DNA of 64,000 bases from an uncultured Lachnospiraceae bacterium (GTDB lineage: Bacteria; Bacillota; Clostridia; Lachnospirales; Lachnospiraceae). The stretch covers positions 1 through 64,000 of the forward strand of contig CANOCU010000012.1 of NCBI GenBank assembly GCA_947564645.1, in the 5' to 3' direction. Position numbers and translations under genes: made by a program. Positions 1 through 7,744 of this stretch are shown piece after piece (within the stretch, counting starts at the first letter, position 1; every line of letters begins with the position of its first letter). The notes beneath the pieces were generated by a model. It was not told the origin of the DNA, did no database searches, and worked only from the letters and a program-made list of their open reading frames with translations.

Positions 1-532
1 TGTCATTGCGGAAGTCACGGTATTTCCTGGCGCCCACCACCTGAAAGGCAGACTGATAACCGGTGGTGCCGCCGACCCTGATGCCTCCCATGTTGCCGCC
101 CAGGTTACCGAAAGACGTCTTCCCCATGGTGCCGATCCAGTGGCTGCCGCCGTTATGCTCTTCGTTCTGATCCCGCAGTCTCTCCTTAAAGGTGTTCTCC
201 ACGTCTTCCTTGTCCACCTGGATCACTTCCTGGTTCATCTCGTGGCGAATCTCCTCGAAGACATCCTGCATCTCCGGCTTATCCAGCCAGCGCATCATAT
301 TCTTGCTGACCTCATTCTCCGACTGGATCCCTTTAAACACTTCGTCGAAGGCCATATCGAACTTGTCAAACTCCGTCTCCGATTTCACCAGGATCATCCG
401 CGCCACATAATAGAATTCCGTCAGGCTGCTGTTGCACAGCCCCTGATTCAGCGCGTCCTGCAGTGTCAGCCACTCGCTTAAGGATACGTCAAGTCCCTTG
501 TCTTTTAACGTATAGAAAAATTTACTGAACAT
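1..532 (-). CDS. CoxE-like VWA-domain protein (N-terminal part, cut by window start)
   Basis: The first 177 codons of a minus-strand gene that runs off the window. The product begins MFSKFFYTLKDKG and contains a glycine-rich stretch (HWIGTMGKTSFGNLGGNMGG, then RVGG) followed by ARKYRDFRND, the pattern that precedes the von Willebrand A domain in CoxE-type proteins. Family knowledge: such proteins work with MoxR-type AAA ATPases, probably in maturation or remodelling of a target complex. Such an ATPase lies directly upstream in the same direction. The start at 532 is preceded by GAGGGAAAGATTG, whose GAGG is the end of a dispersed 64-bp element. The MIDAS metal site and C-terminus are outside the window. 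Confidence 0.8.
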   Translation of the reverse strand, partial: MFSKFFYTLKDKGLDVSLSEWLTLQDALNQGLCNSSLTEFYYVARMILVKSETEFDKFDMAFDEVFKGIQSENEVSKNMMRWLDKPEMQDVFEEIRHEMNQEVIQVDKEDVENTFKERLRDQNEEHNGGSHWIGTMGKTSFGNLGGNMGGIRVGGTTGYQSAFQVVGARKYRDFRND

Positions 533-541
533 CAATCTTTC

Positions 542-605
542 CCTCTATATGGATATTGTTGGCTGTGCCTGCAATATCCCTGAATGCATAGTGGAAGTTT
601 ACTTC
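542..605 (-). repeat. Dispersed intercistronic hairpin element, copy 1
   Basis: Read on the minus strand it starts in the stop codon of the AAA ATPase gene and ends with the GAGG ribosome site of the VWA gene. It can fold into GAAGT-AA-ACTTC and then GGATATTG...CAATATCC, the latter with an inner GGC-ACA-GCC stem. A second copy lies at 56654-56717 with 56 of 64 positions identical; all 8 differences are transitions. Confidence 0.8.
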
Positions 606-1429
606 TAAAATTCCCGCCTGTTCCTCACCGTCTCCAGATCCTCGTCCTTCTTCACCACCACCCCGATAAAAGGCAGCTCCGAGCGCAGCTTATCCGTCGG
701 GATCCCGCCGATCTGCAGGGCGTTGATCCAGTCGATCAGCTCCGATGTGCTGGGTTTCTTGCGGATATCCTTCATGGAACGGATCCAGTAAAACGCTTCC
801 ATGGCATCCTTTAACAATTTGTCCTCCACATCCGGATAATGGGTGCGCACGATCTCCTCCATCAGCGTCTGATCCGGGAAATCAATATAGTGGAAAATAC
901 ACCTGCGTAAGAATGCGTCTGGCAGTTCTTTCTCCGCATTGGAAGTGATGATCACGATGGGCCTGTGTTTCGCCTTCACCGTTCTCTTCGTCTCATGAAT
1001 ATAGAATTCCATCTGGTCAAGCTCCCAGAGCAGGTCGTTGGGAAATTCCAGATCCGCCTTGTCGATCTCGTCGATCAGTAAGATCACCTGTTCCTCCGAC
1101 TCAAATGCCTCTCCCAGCTTGCCCAGCTTAATATAGCGGGCAATGTCATTCACGCCTTCCTCACCGAACTGACCGTCATACAGTCTCTGGATCGTATCAT
1201 ACATATACAGGCCGTCCTGCGCCTTGGTGGTTGATTTTATATTCCAGATGATCAGCTTCTTTCCCAGAGAATTGGCGATCGCCTGCGCCAACATCGTCTT
1301 ACCGGTTCCGGGTTCTCCCTTTACGAGAAGCGGCTTCTGCAGGGCAATGGCCACGTTAACGCTCGCCAGAAGCTGCTTGGATGCAACATAGTCGGATGTG
1401 CTGTCAAAATTCTTGTTCTGTTCGCTCAT
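605..1429 (-). CDS. MoxR-type AAA ATPase
   Basis: 274-aa AAA+ ATPase. Walker A reads GEPGTGKTMLA (about residue 40) and Walker B reads VILLIDEIDKAD; sensor and arginine-finger regions follow (IVIITSNAEKELPDAFLRRC). MoxR/CoxD-type ATPases act with a VWA partner, and the next gene downstream encodes one, so the pair is probably one chaperone-like unit; its substrate cannot be read from here. I start it at ATG 1429 (MSEQNKNFDS) because AAGGGA lies 6 nt upstream; an in-frame TTG at 1447 would put that ribosome site inside the coding region. The stop codon is joined to the 64-bp element that leads into the VWA gene. Confidence 0.88.
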   Translation of the reverse strand: MSEQNKNFDSTSDYVASKQLLASVNVAIALQKPLLVKGEPGTGKTMLAQAIANSLGKKLIIWNIKSTTKAQDGLYMYDTIQRLYDGQFGEEGVNDIARYIKLGKLGEAFESEEQVILLIDEIDKADLEFPNDLLWELDQMEFYIHETKRTVKAKHRPIVIITSNAEKELPDAFLRRCIFHYIDFPDQTLMEEIVRTHYPDVEDKLLKDAMEAFYWIRSMKDIRKKPSTSELIDWINALQIGGIPTDKLRSELPFIGVVVKKDEDLETVRNRREF

Positions 1430-1505
1430 TCTGATTCCCTTACGCAACAGTTCCTGTCTTCCTCTTCCCTGTTACGCCCTTTCCAGTACATTATAATTTC
1501 GTTTC

Positions 1506-1534
1506 TTGCCTGTATCCTAAATTTATGTTACGAT
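1506..1534 (+). promoter_or_regulatory. Sigma-A-type promoter for the metF transcript
   Basis: TTGCCT (1506-1511), 17-bp spacer, TACGAT (1529-1534). It lies in the divergent gap between the AAA ATPase gene and metF. Transcription would start near 1541, about 40 nt before the upstream ORF. Confidence 0.55.
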
Positions 1535-1579
1535 ATTTTGAGTACAAAAGCAAGCAATATTCAAACTAGAGAAAGGAAA

Positions 1580-1630
1580 ATGGTGCGGTGCGTTCCAACG
1601 AACAGTAACCACCATCCGATAGACCTATGA
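1580..1630 (+). CDS. Short upstream ORF coupled to metF (candidate leader peptide)
   Basis: A 16-codon frame, MVRCVPTNSNHHPIDL, preceded by a good ribosome site (GAGAAAGGAAA directly before ATG 1580). Its TGA overlaps the metF start as ATGA (1627-1630). metF itself has no evident Shine-Dalgarno sequence in the preceding 20 nt, so ribosomes finishing this ORF are the likely source of metF translation. Whether the peptide senses anything is unknown; it holds one Cys and two adjacent His but no run of one amino acid. It may simply be a ribosome-loading device. Confidence 0.5.
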   Translation: MVRCVPTNSNHHPIDL

Positions 1631-2478
1631 CACAGACTACGACCGGAAATAAGACCGGACTCTCCTTCGAGGTGTTCCCGCCCAAGAAAGATGACGAATT
1701 TGACAACGTATACCCTATTCTGCGGCAGCTGGCGGCGCTGCGCCCTGATTTTATCAGCTGCACCTACGGTGCCGGCGGCTCCCGCGCGGGCAAGACCATC
1801 GAGATCACTTCCTATATCCAACAACAACTGCAGATCGACGCCATCGCCCACATCACCTGTGTCGGCTTCACGAAAGAAGACCTGCGCAGGAACTGTGAAG
1901 CGCTGAAAGCGGCCGGCGTAAACCATGTCCTCGCACTGCGCGGCGACAGACCCCTGTCCATGAGCGACGAACAATTTGACAGCCGTGAATTTCACTATGC
2001 CGCAGATCTGGTGCGCCATCTGAAGGAGCATACGGACCTGCAGATCTCCGGCGCCTGCTATCCGGAGAAGCATTTCGAGGCGCCCAGCCTGGAAGAAGAC
2101 CTGCGCCATCTGCAAGAAAAGGTGGAAGCCGGCGTCACTTCCCTGGTTTCCCAGATGTTCTTTGATAACGCCTTCTTCTACCGTTTTCTTGACAGGGCCC
2201 GCGCGCTTGGTATCGATATCCCCATCCACGCCGGCATTATGCCCATCACCACTGCCAAACAGCTGGGTACCACCGTATCTCTCTCCGGCTCTTCCGTCCC
2301 GAAAGCGCTGGCTGACCTCATTGCCACTTACGGCGACGACAAGGATGATATGCGCAAGGCCGGCATAGACTATGCGGTACGCCAGATCCGCGACCTGAGG
2401 GAGCACGGTGTGGACGGTGTGCATATCTATTCCATGAATAAGGTTAAGACTACGACCGAAATTTGTCGGCAGTTATAA
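1627..2478 (+). CDS. metF: 5,10-methylenetetrahydrofolate reductase
   Basis: 283-aa TIM-barrel flavoprotein, close in length to the E. coli enzyme (296 aa). It reduces methylene-THF to methyl-THF for methionine synthesis, or for the methyl branch in acetogenic metabolism. Family motifs seen: LSFEVFPPK near the N-terminus (the Glu is the catalytic proton donor in the family), SCTYGAGGS, HITCVGFT, LALRGD and HAGIMPITTAKQL. The gene stands alone on the plus strand; no methionine synthase or acetogenesis gene is nearby. The start at 1627 overlaps the stop of a 16-codon upstream ORF and has no ribosome site of its own, which suggests translational coupling. Confidence 0.95.
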   Translation: MTQTTTGNKTGLSFEVFPPKKDDEFDNVYPILRQLAALRPDFISCTYGAGGSRAGKTIEITSYIQQQLQIDAIAHITCVGFTKEDLRRNCEALKAAGVNHVLALRGDRPLSMSDEQFDSREFHYAADLVRHLKEHTDLQISGACYPEKHFEAPSLEEDLRHLQEKVEAGVTSLVSQMFFDNAFFYRFLDRARALGIDIPIHAGIMPITTAKQLGTTVSLSGSSVPKALADLIATYGDDKDDMRKAGIDYAVRQIRDLREHGVDGVHIYSMNKVKTTTEICRQL

Positions 2479-2508
2479 CAATTCTTCTGTTAGATGTACT
2501 CTAAAGTA

Positions 2509-2537
2509 TTGACTTTCCTCCTCTTTTCTTATATCCT
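2509..2537 (+). promoter_or_regulatory. Promoter of the dehydratase-aldolase-gntR operon
   Basis: TTGACT (2509-2514), 17-bp spacer, TATCCT (2532-2537). It ends exactly where a long palindrome begins, so a protein bound there would block RNA polymerase. Confidence 0.7.
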
Positions 2538-2564
2538 AAATCTGTATTACAAGTATACAGATTT
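2538..2564 (+). promoter_or_regulatory. Palindromic operator, probable GntR site
   Basis: Perfect 10-bp arms AAATCTGTAT and ATACAGATTT around a 7-nt centre, TACAAGT. The GTAT/ATAC core resembles operators of FadR-subgroup GntR proteins. It lies directly after the -10 box and just before the AAGGAGG ribosome site of the first gene. The GntR protein encoded last in this operon is the obvious candidate ligand (inference). Confidence 0.7.
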
Positions 2565-2577
2565 CAAGGAGGTCCTC

Positions 2578-4296
2578 ATGAAACAGAAAAGTGCAAAAGA
2601 GCGTCTGTGGTGGGCCCAGTTCAACGCCCTGGAGATGGGCAGCGGCTGGGATGACACCGACATCGCAAAACCCCAGATCATGATCGAAGACGTATACGGC
2701 GATTCCCATCCGGGCAGCGTCCATCTCCATCAGCTTACGAAGCAGGCCGAAATCGGCGTCTTTGAGCAGGGTGGTTTCCCTGCCCACTACCATATCACCG
2801 ATGTCTGCGACGGCTGTGCACAGGGACATGACGGCATGAATCTCGTGCTCGCATCCCGCGAAGCGATCGCCGACATGGTAGAGGTGCACGCCAGCGCCGT
2901 GCCCTGGGACGGCATGATCCTTTCCAGCAGCTGTGACAAGTCCATCCCGGCGCATCTGAAGGCAGCCGCCCGCATGGATATTCCGGCTATCTTCGTCCCC
3001 GGCGGCAGTATGCGGCCCGGACCACGGCAGACCACCAGTCTTGTGGCAGGCGATATCTCCCTGCGGCAGAAGCGTAAGGACGCCATCTCCGACCAGGAGA
3101 TCCGGGACTATTATCTGACCGGCTGTCCCTCCGTAGGCGCCTGCACTTTCCTCGGCACGGCCAGCACCATGCAGTGTATGGCGGAAGCCCTCGGCATGAC
3201 GCTTCCGGGAGCCGCGCTTGCGCCCGCCACCATGACCGACATCCTTCGCTATGCCCGTCAGGCCGGCCGCGCCATCATGCGGCTTGTGGAACGGGATATC
3301 AAGGTTTCCGATATCATGACACCTGCCGCTTTCCGCAACGCCCTGATCGTTCACAGCGCCATCGGCGGCAGCACCAACGCCACTCTGCACCTGCCGAGCA
3401 TTGCCCGCGAACTTGGTTATGAGATGCCCATCGAACTTTTTGACGAAGTCAATCACCAGGTGCCCCACCTGGGCAATCTGAACCCCAGCGGCAAACATCT
3501 GACGGAAAGCTTCTGGTTTGCCGGCGGCGTGCCTTATGTACAGCTTCTGTTGAAAGACATGCTGGATCTTGACGTTATGACAGTGACCGGTAAGACGCTC
3601 GGCGAAAATCTGGAGGATCTGCAGCGCGACAATTTCTTCGAGCGCAACCTGGGCTATCTGGAAAACTATCGCCTGACCAGGGACGAGGTCATCTTCCCGG
3701 TGGAGAAAGCCACCGAAAAGGGCAGTGTCGCCATTCTGAAAGGAAACATCGCCCCGGAAGGCAGCGTCATCAAATATTCTGCCGTCGCCCTCTCCCAGCA
3801 CAGCTTCACCGGGCCGGCCCGGGTGTTCAACGAAGAGGAAGACGCTTACCAGGCCGTTGTCGACAAGAAGATCAACCCGGGCGACGTGATCGTGATCCGG
3901 TATGAAGGCCCGCGGGGCTGCGGAATGCCGGAAATGCTCATGACCACCGAGGCCATTGTCTGCGACGAATCGCTAAACGGCCATGTGGCTCTGATCACCG
4001 ACGGCCGTTTCTCCGGTGCCACCCGTGGGGCCGCCATCGGTCATATCAGCCCGGAAGCCGCTGCCGGAGGTCCCATCGCCTTTATCGAGGAAGGCGACCT
4101 GATCCACTACGATATCGAGGCGCGCCGCCTGGATCTGGTGGGCGCAGACGGCAAAGAACTGACCCCGGAAGAAGCCGCTGCCCTTCTCGCACAAAGAAGC
4201 AAAAGGGGCGTTCTCCCGAGACCGGCCAGAAAAGGTTTCTACAAACGATACACGGAACATGCCCTGAGCGCCATGCAGGGCGCAGGACTCGACTAA
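2578..4296 (+). CDS. IlvD/Edd-family dehydratase, probably acting on a sugar acid
   Basis: 572-aa dehydratase of the dihydroxy-acid/phosphogluconate dehydratase superfamily, which removes water through an Fe-S cluster. Candidate cluster cysteines: CDGC (77 and 80), SSSCDKS (119) and SVGACTFLG (189). The C-terminal domain has the conserved [12 protein letters not shown] with the probable catalytic Ser. The usual first cysteine motif of IlvD (PCN.H) reads HPGSVH here, so cluster ligation may use the CDGC pair. The neighbours are an aldolase and a GntR regulator, which points to 2-keto-3-deoxy sugar acid formation rather than branched-chain amino acid synthesis. Start set at ATG 2578 after AAGGAGG; the frame is open further upstream but that part is promoter DNA. 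Confidence 0.85.
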   Translation: MKQKSAKERLWWAQFNALEMGSGWDDTDIAKPQIMIEDVYGDSHPGSVHLHQLTKQAEIGVFEQGGFPAHYHITDVCDGCAQGHDGMNLVLASREAIADMVEVHASAVPWDGMILSSSCDKSIPAHLKAAARMDIPAIFVPGGSMRPGPRQTTSLVAGDISLRQKRKDAISDQEIRDYYLTGCPSVGACTFLGTASTMQCMAEALGMTLPGAALAPATMTDILRYARQAGRAIMRLVERDIKVSDIMTPAAFRNALIVHSAIGGSTNATLHLPSIARELGYEMPIELFDEVNHQVPHLGNLNPSGKHLTESFWFAGGVPYVQLLLKDMLDLDVMTVTGKTLGENLEDLQRDNFFERNLGYLENYRLTRDEVIFPVEKATEKGSVAILKGNIAPEGSVIKYSAVALSQHSFTGPARVFNEEEDAYQAVVDKKINPGDVIVIRYEGPRGCGMPEMLMTTEAIVCDESLNGHVALITDGRFSGATRGAAIGHISPEAAAGGPIAFIEEGDLIHYDIEARRLDLVGADGKELTPEEAAALLAQRSKRGVLPRPARKGFYKRYTEHALSAMQGAGLD

Positions 4297-4318
4297 GGAT
4301 TTTATGGAGGAAACAGTT

Positions 4319-5218
4319 ATGAATGCAAAATGGATCTGCCCGGCAATCACCCCTTTTCATCAGGATGGTTCCATCGACTTTGAGAGCGCGGGACGCTTTT
4401 ACGACTACCTGATCGCCAATGAGATAGACGGCGTTCTGATCGGCGGAAGTCTGGGAGAATTCTTCGGCCAGACATTACAACAGCGCGAAGAGATCGCGCG
4501 CTTTGCCGTCAGACACATCACCGGCCGTATGAAGGTCATCATCGGCACTGCCAATATGATCGCAGAACAGATCGCGCCCCTCTCCAACACCTGTCTGGAA
4601 GCAGGCGCGGACGCTGTCATGATCGTGCCGCCCTTCTACTTCTCGTTCGGTGACGAGGAAATGTACCGTTTTTACACCCGTATGGCGGAAGAGATTCACG
4701 GCCCTGTCTATATCTACAACTTCCCTGACCGTACCGGCTACACCATCAGTCCGTCCGTTGTACGGCGGCTGGCCGGAGAAAAGGAGAACATCATCGGCAT
4801 CAAGGATACGATCGCCGGCATGGATCACACGAGAGAATTGATCAAGGCCGTAAAACCGATCCGCCCGGACTTCGAGATCTATTCCGGCTTCGACGATAAC
4901 TTTGCCCACAACGTGCTTTCCGGCGGAAACGGCTCCATCTGCGGTATCTCCAATGTTGCGCCGAAGCTCTGCTCCGACTGGGTAAAGGCAGTGAACTCAG
5001 AAGATGTAGGGCAGATCGCCCTGCTGCAGCAGAAGATAAACCGCTGTATGGACATCTATGCCATCGGCGCGCCGTTCGTACCCTATGTCAAGGAAGCAGT
5101 CCGCCAGCTAGGTATCATCGAATGCGCGAAGTGCACTTTCCCGATGCCGGATCTGGATGAAAGCAATCGGGAAAAAGTACACGCTTTTCTGGTAAGAGAG
5201 GGGCTGCTTCCCGCATAG
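4319..5218 (+). CDS. DapA-family class I aldolase (2-keto-3-deoxy sugar acid aldolase-like)
   Basis: 299-aa TIM-barrel member of the dihydrodipicolinate synthase/N-acetylneuraminate lyase family. The Schiff-base lysine is in IIGIKDT (about residue 161) and the catalytic tyrosine in YIYNFPDRTG (about 138); the N-terminal substrate loop reads GGSLGEFFGQT. It is co-directional with the dehydratase, 22 nt away, so the likely role is cleavage of the dehydratase product to pyruvate plus an aldehyde. Lysine synthesis is less likely given the setting and the GntR gene. Start at ATG 4319, with GGAGG eight nt upstream. The exact substrate cannot be read from sequence. Confidence 0.85.
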   Translation: MNAKWICPAITPFHQDGSIDFESAGRFYDYLIANEIDGVLIGGSLGEFFGQTLQQREEIARFAVRHITGRMKVIIGTANMIAEQIAPLSNTCLEAGADAVMIVPPFYFSFGDEEMYRFYTRMAEEIHGPVYIYNFPDRTGYTISPSVVRRLAGEKENIIGIKDTIAGMDHTRELIKAVKPIRPDFEIYSGFDDNFAHNVLSGGNGSICGISNVAPKLCSDWVKAVNSEDVGQIALLQQKINRCMDIYAIGAPFVPYVKEAVRQLGIIECAKCTFPMPDLDESNREKVHAFLVREGLLPA

Positions 5219-5257
5219 TGCCCTTGCCCATATACCATGTCACAGAACCGGCCCGGA

Positions 5258-5304
5258 TACCCTCGGTGAGCAAAGGGCCATGCGCCCTTCTTTTGCCGAG
5301 GGTA
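5258..5304 (+). promoter_or_regulatory. Intercistronic hairpin between aldolase gene and gntR
   Basis: Outer arms TACCCTCGG/CCGAGGGTA (9 bp, perfect) enclose an inner stem AAGGGC-catgc-GCCCTT that is followed by CTTTT-type bases. The inner hairpin could act as a weak terminator that lowers gntR expression relative to the enzymes, while the outer stem may compete with it. There is no second obvious promoter before gntR. Confidence 0.5.
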
Positions 5305-5348
5305 ACGATGCCGGGAACCATCATCATACAGGAGGTCAGACCAAAGCC

Positions 5349-6065
5349 ATGGGATTACATCCGGTAACACGCAACAGCGTGAGCGATCAGGTGATCGCAC
5401 AGATGAAAGAGAATATCGAACAGGGAATCTGGAAACCGGAGGAGCGCCTGCCGGGAGAGATGCAGCTGTGTGAGATCTTTGGCACCAGCCGTGTGACCAT
5501 ACGCAATGCACTGCAGAAACTGGCCGGTGAGGGACTGATCGAGACAAGAGTCGGCGACGGCAGCTATGTGCGCAGATATTCGCTCAGCGACGCCATGGCC
5601 CGCATAAACGTTCCGGGCAGCCTGACGGCGGAGGAATCAAAAGAACTTCTGGAATTCCGCTGTGTCATGGAAGGGCCTCTGTGTGAACTGGCAGTCCTGC
5701 GCATGACCGAAGAGGATCTGACACGGCTTTGCCAAATCTATGATGCCATGGCTGCCGCCAGGCAGGATGAAGAAGCCTTTGCTGCCGCCGATGTGGCTTT
5801 CCATGCCACTCTGGCCTCCTGCTGCGGCAACCAGATCCTTGCGTCTGCCTACCAGATGATCTGTGCAAACCTCTCCCGGGCGATGAAAGATATTGTCCAC
5901 AGACGCGGCAGCGCTTCCGGCCTGAAATACCACAAAGCCATCCTGGACGCTGCAAAAGCGCACGACGCCAAAGGCGCGCGCGATGCCATGGAACAGCATA
6001 TGCAGGAGATGGCCGCGGATTTGTTATGCCATCCACTTACCTATGACACTTCCGTGACTTACTAA
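5349..6065 (+). CDS. GntR-family regulator with FCD domain
   Basis: 238-aa repressor-type protein. The N-terminal winged helix runs from about residue 5 to 70 (SVSDQVIAQMKENIEQG, RLPGEMQLCEIFGTSRVTIR). The C-terminal all-helical FCD ligand domain carries candidate metal/ligand residues in DVAFHATLA and EQHMQEM. FCD-GntR proteins usually bind an organic or sugar acid and leave the operator. As the last gene of the dehydratase-aldolase operon, and with a palindrome right after the operon's -10 box, it is probably the local autoregulated repressor. Start at ATG 5349 after AGGAGGTC; an in-frame extension upstream to 5280 would cross the hairpin and lacks a ribosome site. Its stop overlaps that of the convergent gene. 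Confidence 0.88.
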   Translation: MGLHPVTRNSVSDQVIAQMKENIEQGIWKPEERLPGEMQLCEIFGTSRVTIRNALQKLAGEGLIETRVGDGSYVRRYSLSDAMARINVPGSLTAEESKELLEFRCVMEGPLCELAVLRMTEEDLTRLCQIYDAMAAARQDEEAFAAADVAFHATLASCCGNQILASAYQMICANLSRAMKDIVHRRGSASGLKYHKAILDAAKAHDAKGARDAMEQHMQEMAADLLCHPLTYDTSVTY

Positions 6066-6727
6066 AATGCTTCCCTTTCCAATGTCCTCTCTATCCCCTC
6101 TGCAAAAAACCATTCTTTTATGTCAATCCTCTTATCCACTTTCTCCAGTACTGAATATCTTTCTGCCGTATAGCTTTTGGAAAGGACCGCATAAACCTTC
6201 TGCATTGGCGATGCAATGATATCCCTGATATCCTTTTTCAGAAGTGTATTCGGCACATTCAGACTTGTATTTCGATCTTTAACAAAGCCAATGCAGCCAC
6301 ACACATTGCCTGCCGCCTTTTCTGTAAACAGTTTCGGTCCCCTGTCCGTAAAGTCTCCAATCATCGTCACATTACGCTTGATCCCCATCATGTTTTCCAG
6401 GATATCAAGTTTCTGGGCCGTGGAACCATCCTTCGCAAAGCTGAAGTCCTCCGGCATCAGACGCTTATCCAGACATTTTTCAAAAAAATGGATTGCAGAT
6501 GATACTCTGGAACGATTCAACCTTACCCCAGTCAGATGAAGGAAATTATATCTATGAAATGCCACTTCATAACTTTTTATGGAAAGCAGTTTCCCACTTT
6601 CTGCCTGTAACTGCTTCCTAACCTCAGCAGCCACACCATAAAGAAAAATTACTTTTTGATCCTCCAGATTTACATGATATAATACTGCCGCCCTTGTCAT
6701 GATCTGAATTGCTCTTCTTTTGTCCAT
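6062..6727 (-). CDS. PBECR4-type nuclease-like protein, orphan
   Basis: 221-aa protein resembling the PBECR4 family (predicted Barnase/EndoU/ColicinE5-D/RelE-like nucleases, often phage- or toxin-associated). Features that fit: YNFLHLTGV, HFFEKCLDKRL, DFSFAKDGST, MIGDFTDRGPKLFTEKAAGN and YVPNT-like VPNTLLKKDIRD. The assignment is from memory of the family, not a search. The gene runs tail-to-tail into gntR with 4 bp overlap and has no antitoxin or phage gene beside it. It is visibly more AT-rich than its neighbours, which suggests later acquisition. I start at 6727 because AAAGGAT is too close to the ATG at 6733. A hairpin precedes it at 6758-6795. Confidence 0.6.
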   Translation of the reverse strand: MDKRRAIQIMTRAAVLYHVNLEDQKVIFLYGVAAEVRKQLQAESGKLLSIKSYEVAFHRYNFLHLTGVRLNRSRVSSAIHFFEKCLDKRLMPEDFSFAKDGSTAQKLDILENMMGIKRNVTMIGDFTDRGPKLFTEKAAGNVCGCIGFVKDRNTSLNVPNTLLKKDIRDIIASPMQKVYAVLSKSYTAERYSVLEKVDKRIDIKEWFFAEGIERTLEREAF

Positions 6728-6757
6728 ATCCATATCCTTTAATCATATGATTTAGAA

Positions 6758-6795
6758 AAGGGAATGTCTCATGCCGCAGCACAAAGCATTCCCTT
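6758..6795 (-). terminator. Terminator-like hairpin upstream of the PBECR4 gene
   Basis: Perfect 9-bp arms AAGGGAATG/CATTCCCTT with a 20-nt loop, followed on the minus strand by TTTTCTAAAT. It would stop transcription coming from the unknown gene at 7022-7693 and so insulate the PBECR4 gene. The T-tract is weak, so it may leak. Confidence 0.45.
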
Positions 6796-6804
6796 CTCAT
6801 GATT

Positions 6805-6904
6805 GATTTTTCCGTTGTCTGCCAACCTCCGGCACCTGTGTCCGGAAAATAACAGGTTTTTCCGCTGCCTGCCAGCCTCCGACACCTGCGTTCGGAAAAG
6901 GTAT
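6805..6904. repeat. Two tandem 50-bp hairpin-like units
   Basis: Units 6805-6854 and 6855-6904 have a period of exactly 50. Each begins TTTTTCCG and has CGGAAAA near its end, so each can form a stem. Most differences between the units are transitions. They lie in the roughly 290-bp gap between the PBECR4 gene and the unknown gene at 7022. I see no coding potential there; the remainder of the gap (6905-7021) shows nothing I can name. Confidence 0.6.
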
Positions 6905-7021
6905 CAGATTTTAGGTGTCAACCCACCGCTGATTCACAGCTTCTTTAACTACATTTTACACCAGACTCATGCAAAATGCAATTATATTTTCAGCATATGC
7001 GGATATGGCATATATTATTCT

Positions 7022-7693
7022 TCATGCTCTTATCTGGGATACCACATGCACCTTCTCCCCGGTCTTCCTAAAGTAACACGTCTCCCGCAGTTTCCCGGCA
7101 TGATACAGCTTAACTGCGATCTCCTGCATCCGCTGATCCAGCCTGTGATAGCAGACCTTCTCCTCCCAGGGAAGCCCGGTTATATACTCCCGCTGGCGTT
7201 CATTCAAAACCGCAAGGACCGCCTCAAGCGCCTCCGGTTCCCTCCTAGACAATATGCCAAACCGACAGGAGATATATACTTCGCCGCCGTTCTCCCGGCA
7301 CTTTCCATCCAGATACACCGCCAGATCCCTGCCGGATCCGCCGTCCTCGCCAAATCTCCGCTCTTTCCAACAGACCGCTCCGGTCTCCTCCCCGCCGTCC
7401 TTCGCCGCCAGGCGGAAACTGGTCCTGCCATATCTGTCCCGCTCCATCACGTACCCGGCTTTGCCGCCCCGCTTCTTCCCGCTGCCTGGTTCTTCCGTAA
7501 GGAGGACGCCCGTCTCAAGCAGCCTCTGCCAGACCGTCTTCTGCACCCTCGCAAAGGGCGTCGGGAAAGACAGCTGCCCGCTGATCTGCTTCACCGTATA
7601 CCCTAAGTCCGCCAGATGACGGATCGCCCCGCCGCTGGCCGCCTCGTATGTAAAATCAGACAAGGCATTCCTGAAATATTCCTGCTCCGCCAT
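7022..7693 (-). CDS. Hypothetical protein
   Basis: 223 aa; I do not recognise the family with confidence. The N-terminal part (EAASGGAIRHLADLGYTVKQISGQL, then TPFARVQKTVWQRLLETG) reads like a helical segment resembling a winged-helix or DNA-binding fold. The middle is charged and Gly-rich, and the C-terminus is helical (AIVKLYHAGKLRETC-like). No signal peptide or membrane segment is seen. Start set at ATG 7693 (MAEQEYFRNA) after AGAGGTAACT; an upstream in-frame ATG at 7720 lacks a ribosome site. It lies 51 bp downstream of the YbaK gene and is co-directional, so it may be co-transcribed. Confidence 0.65.
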   Translation of the reverse strand: MAEQEYFRNALSDFTYEAASGGAIRHLADLGYTVKQISGQLSFPTPFARVQKTVWQRLLETGVLLTEEPGSGKKRGGKAGYVMERDRYGRTSFRLAAKDGGEETGAVCWKERRFGEDGGSGRDLAVYLDGKCRENGGEVYISCRFGILSRREPEALEAVLAVLNERQREYITGLPWEEKVCYHRLDQRMQEIAVKLYHAGKLRETCYFRKTGEKVHVVSQIRA

Positions 7694-7744
7694 AGTTACC
7701 TCTAACTTCCAAACATACACCCCTGCCCCGCTTCTACGCAGTCT

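Noticed and set aside
1488..1505. A possible further copy of the 27-bp motif (ACATT...ATTTCGTTTC)
   Set aside because: One base shorter in the centre and without the left arm; probably chance in an AT-rich divergent promoter region.
2536..3801. A 421-codon minus-strand frame
   Set aside because: Antisense to the dehydratase gene; it would cover the promoter, operator and ribosome site of that gene.
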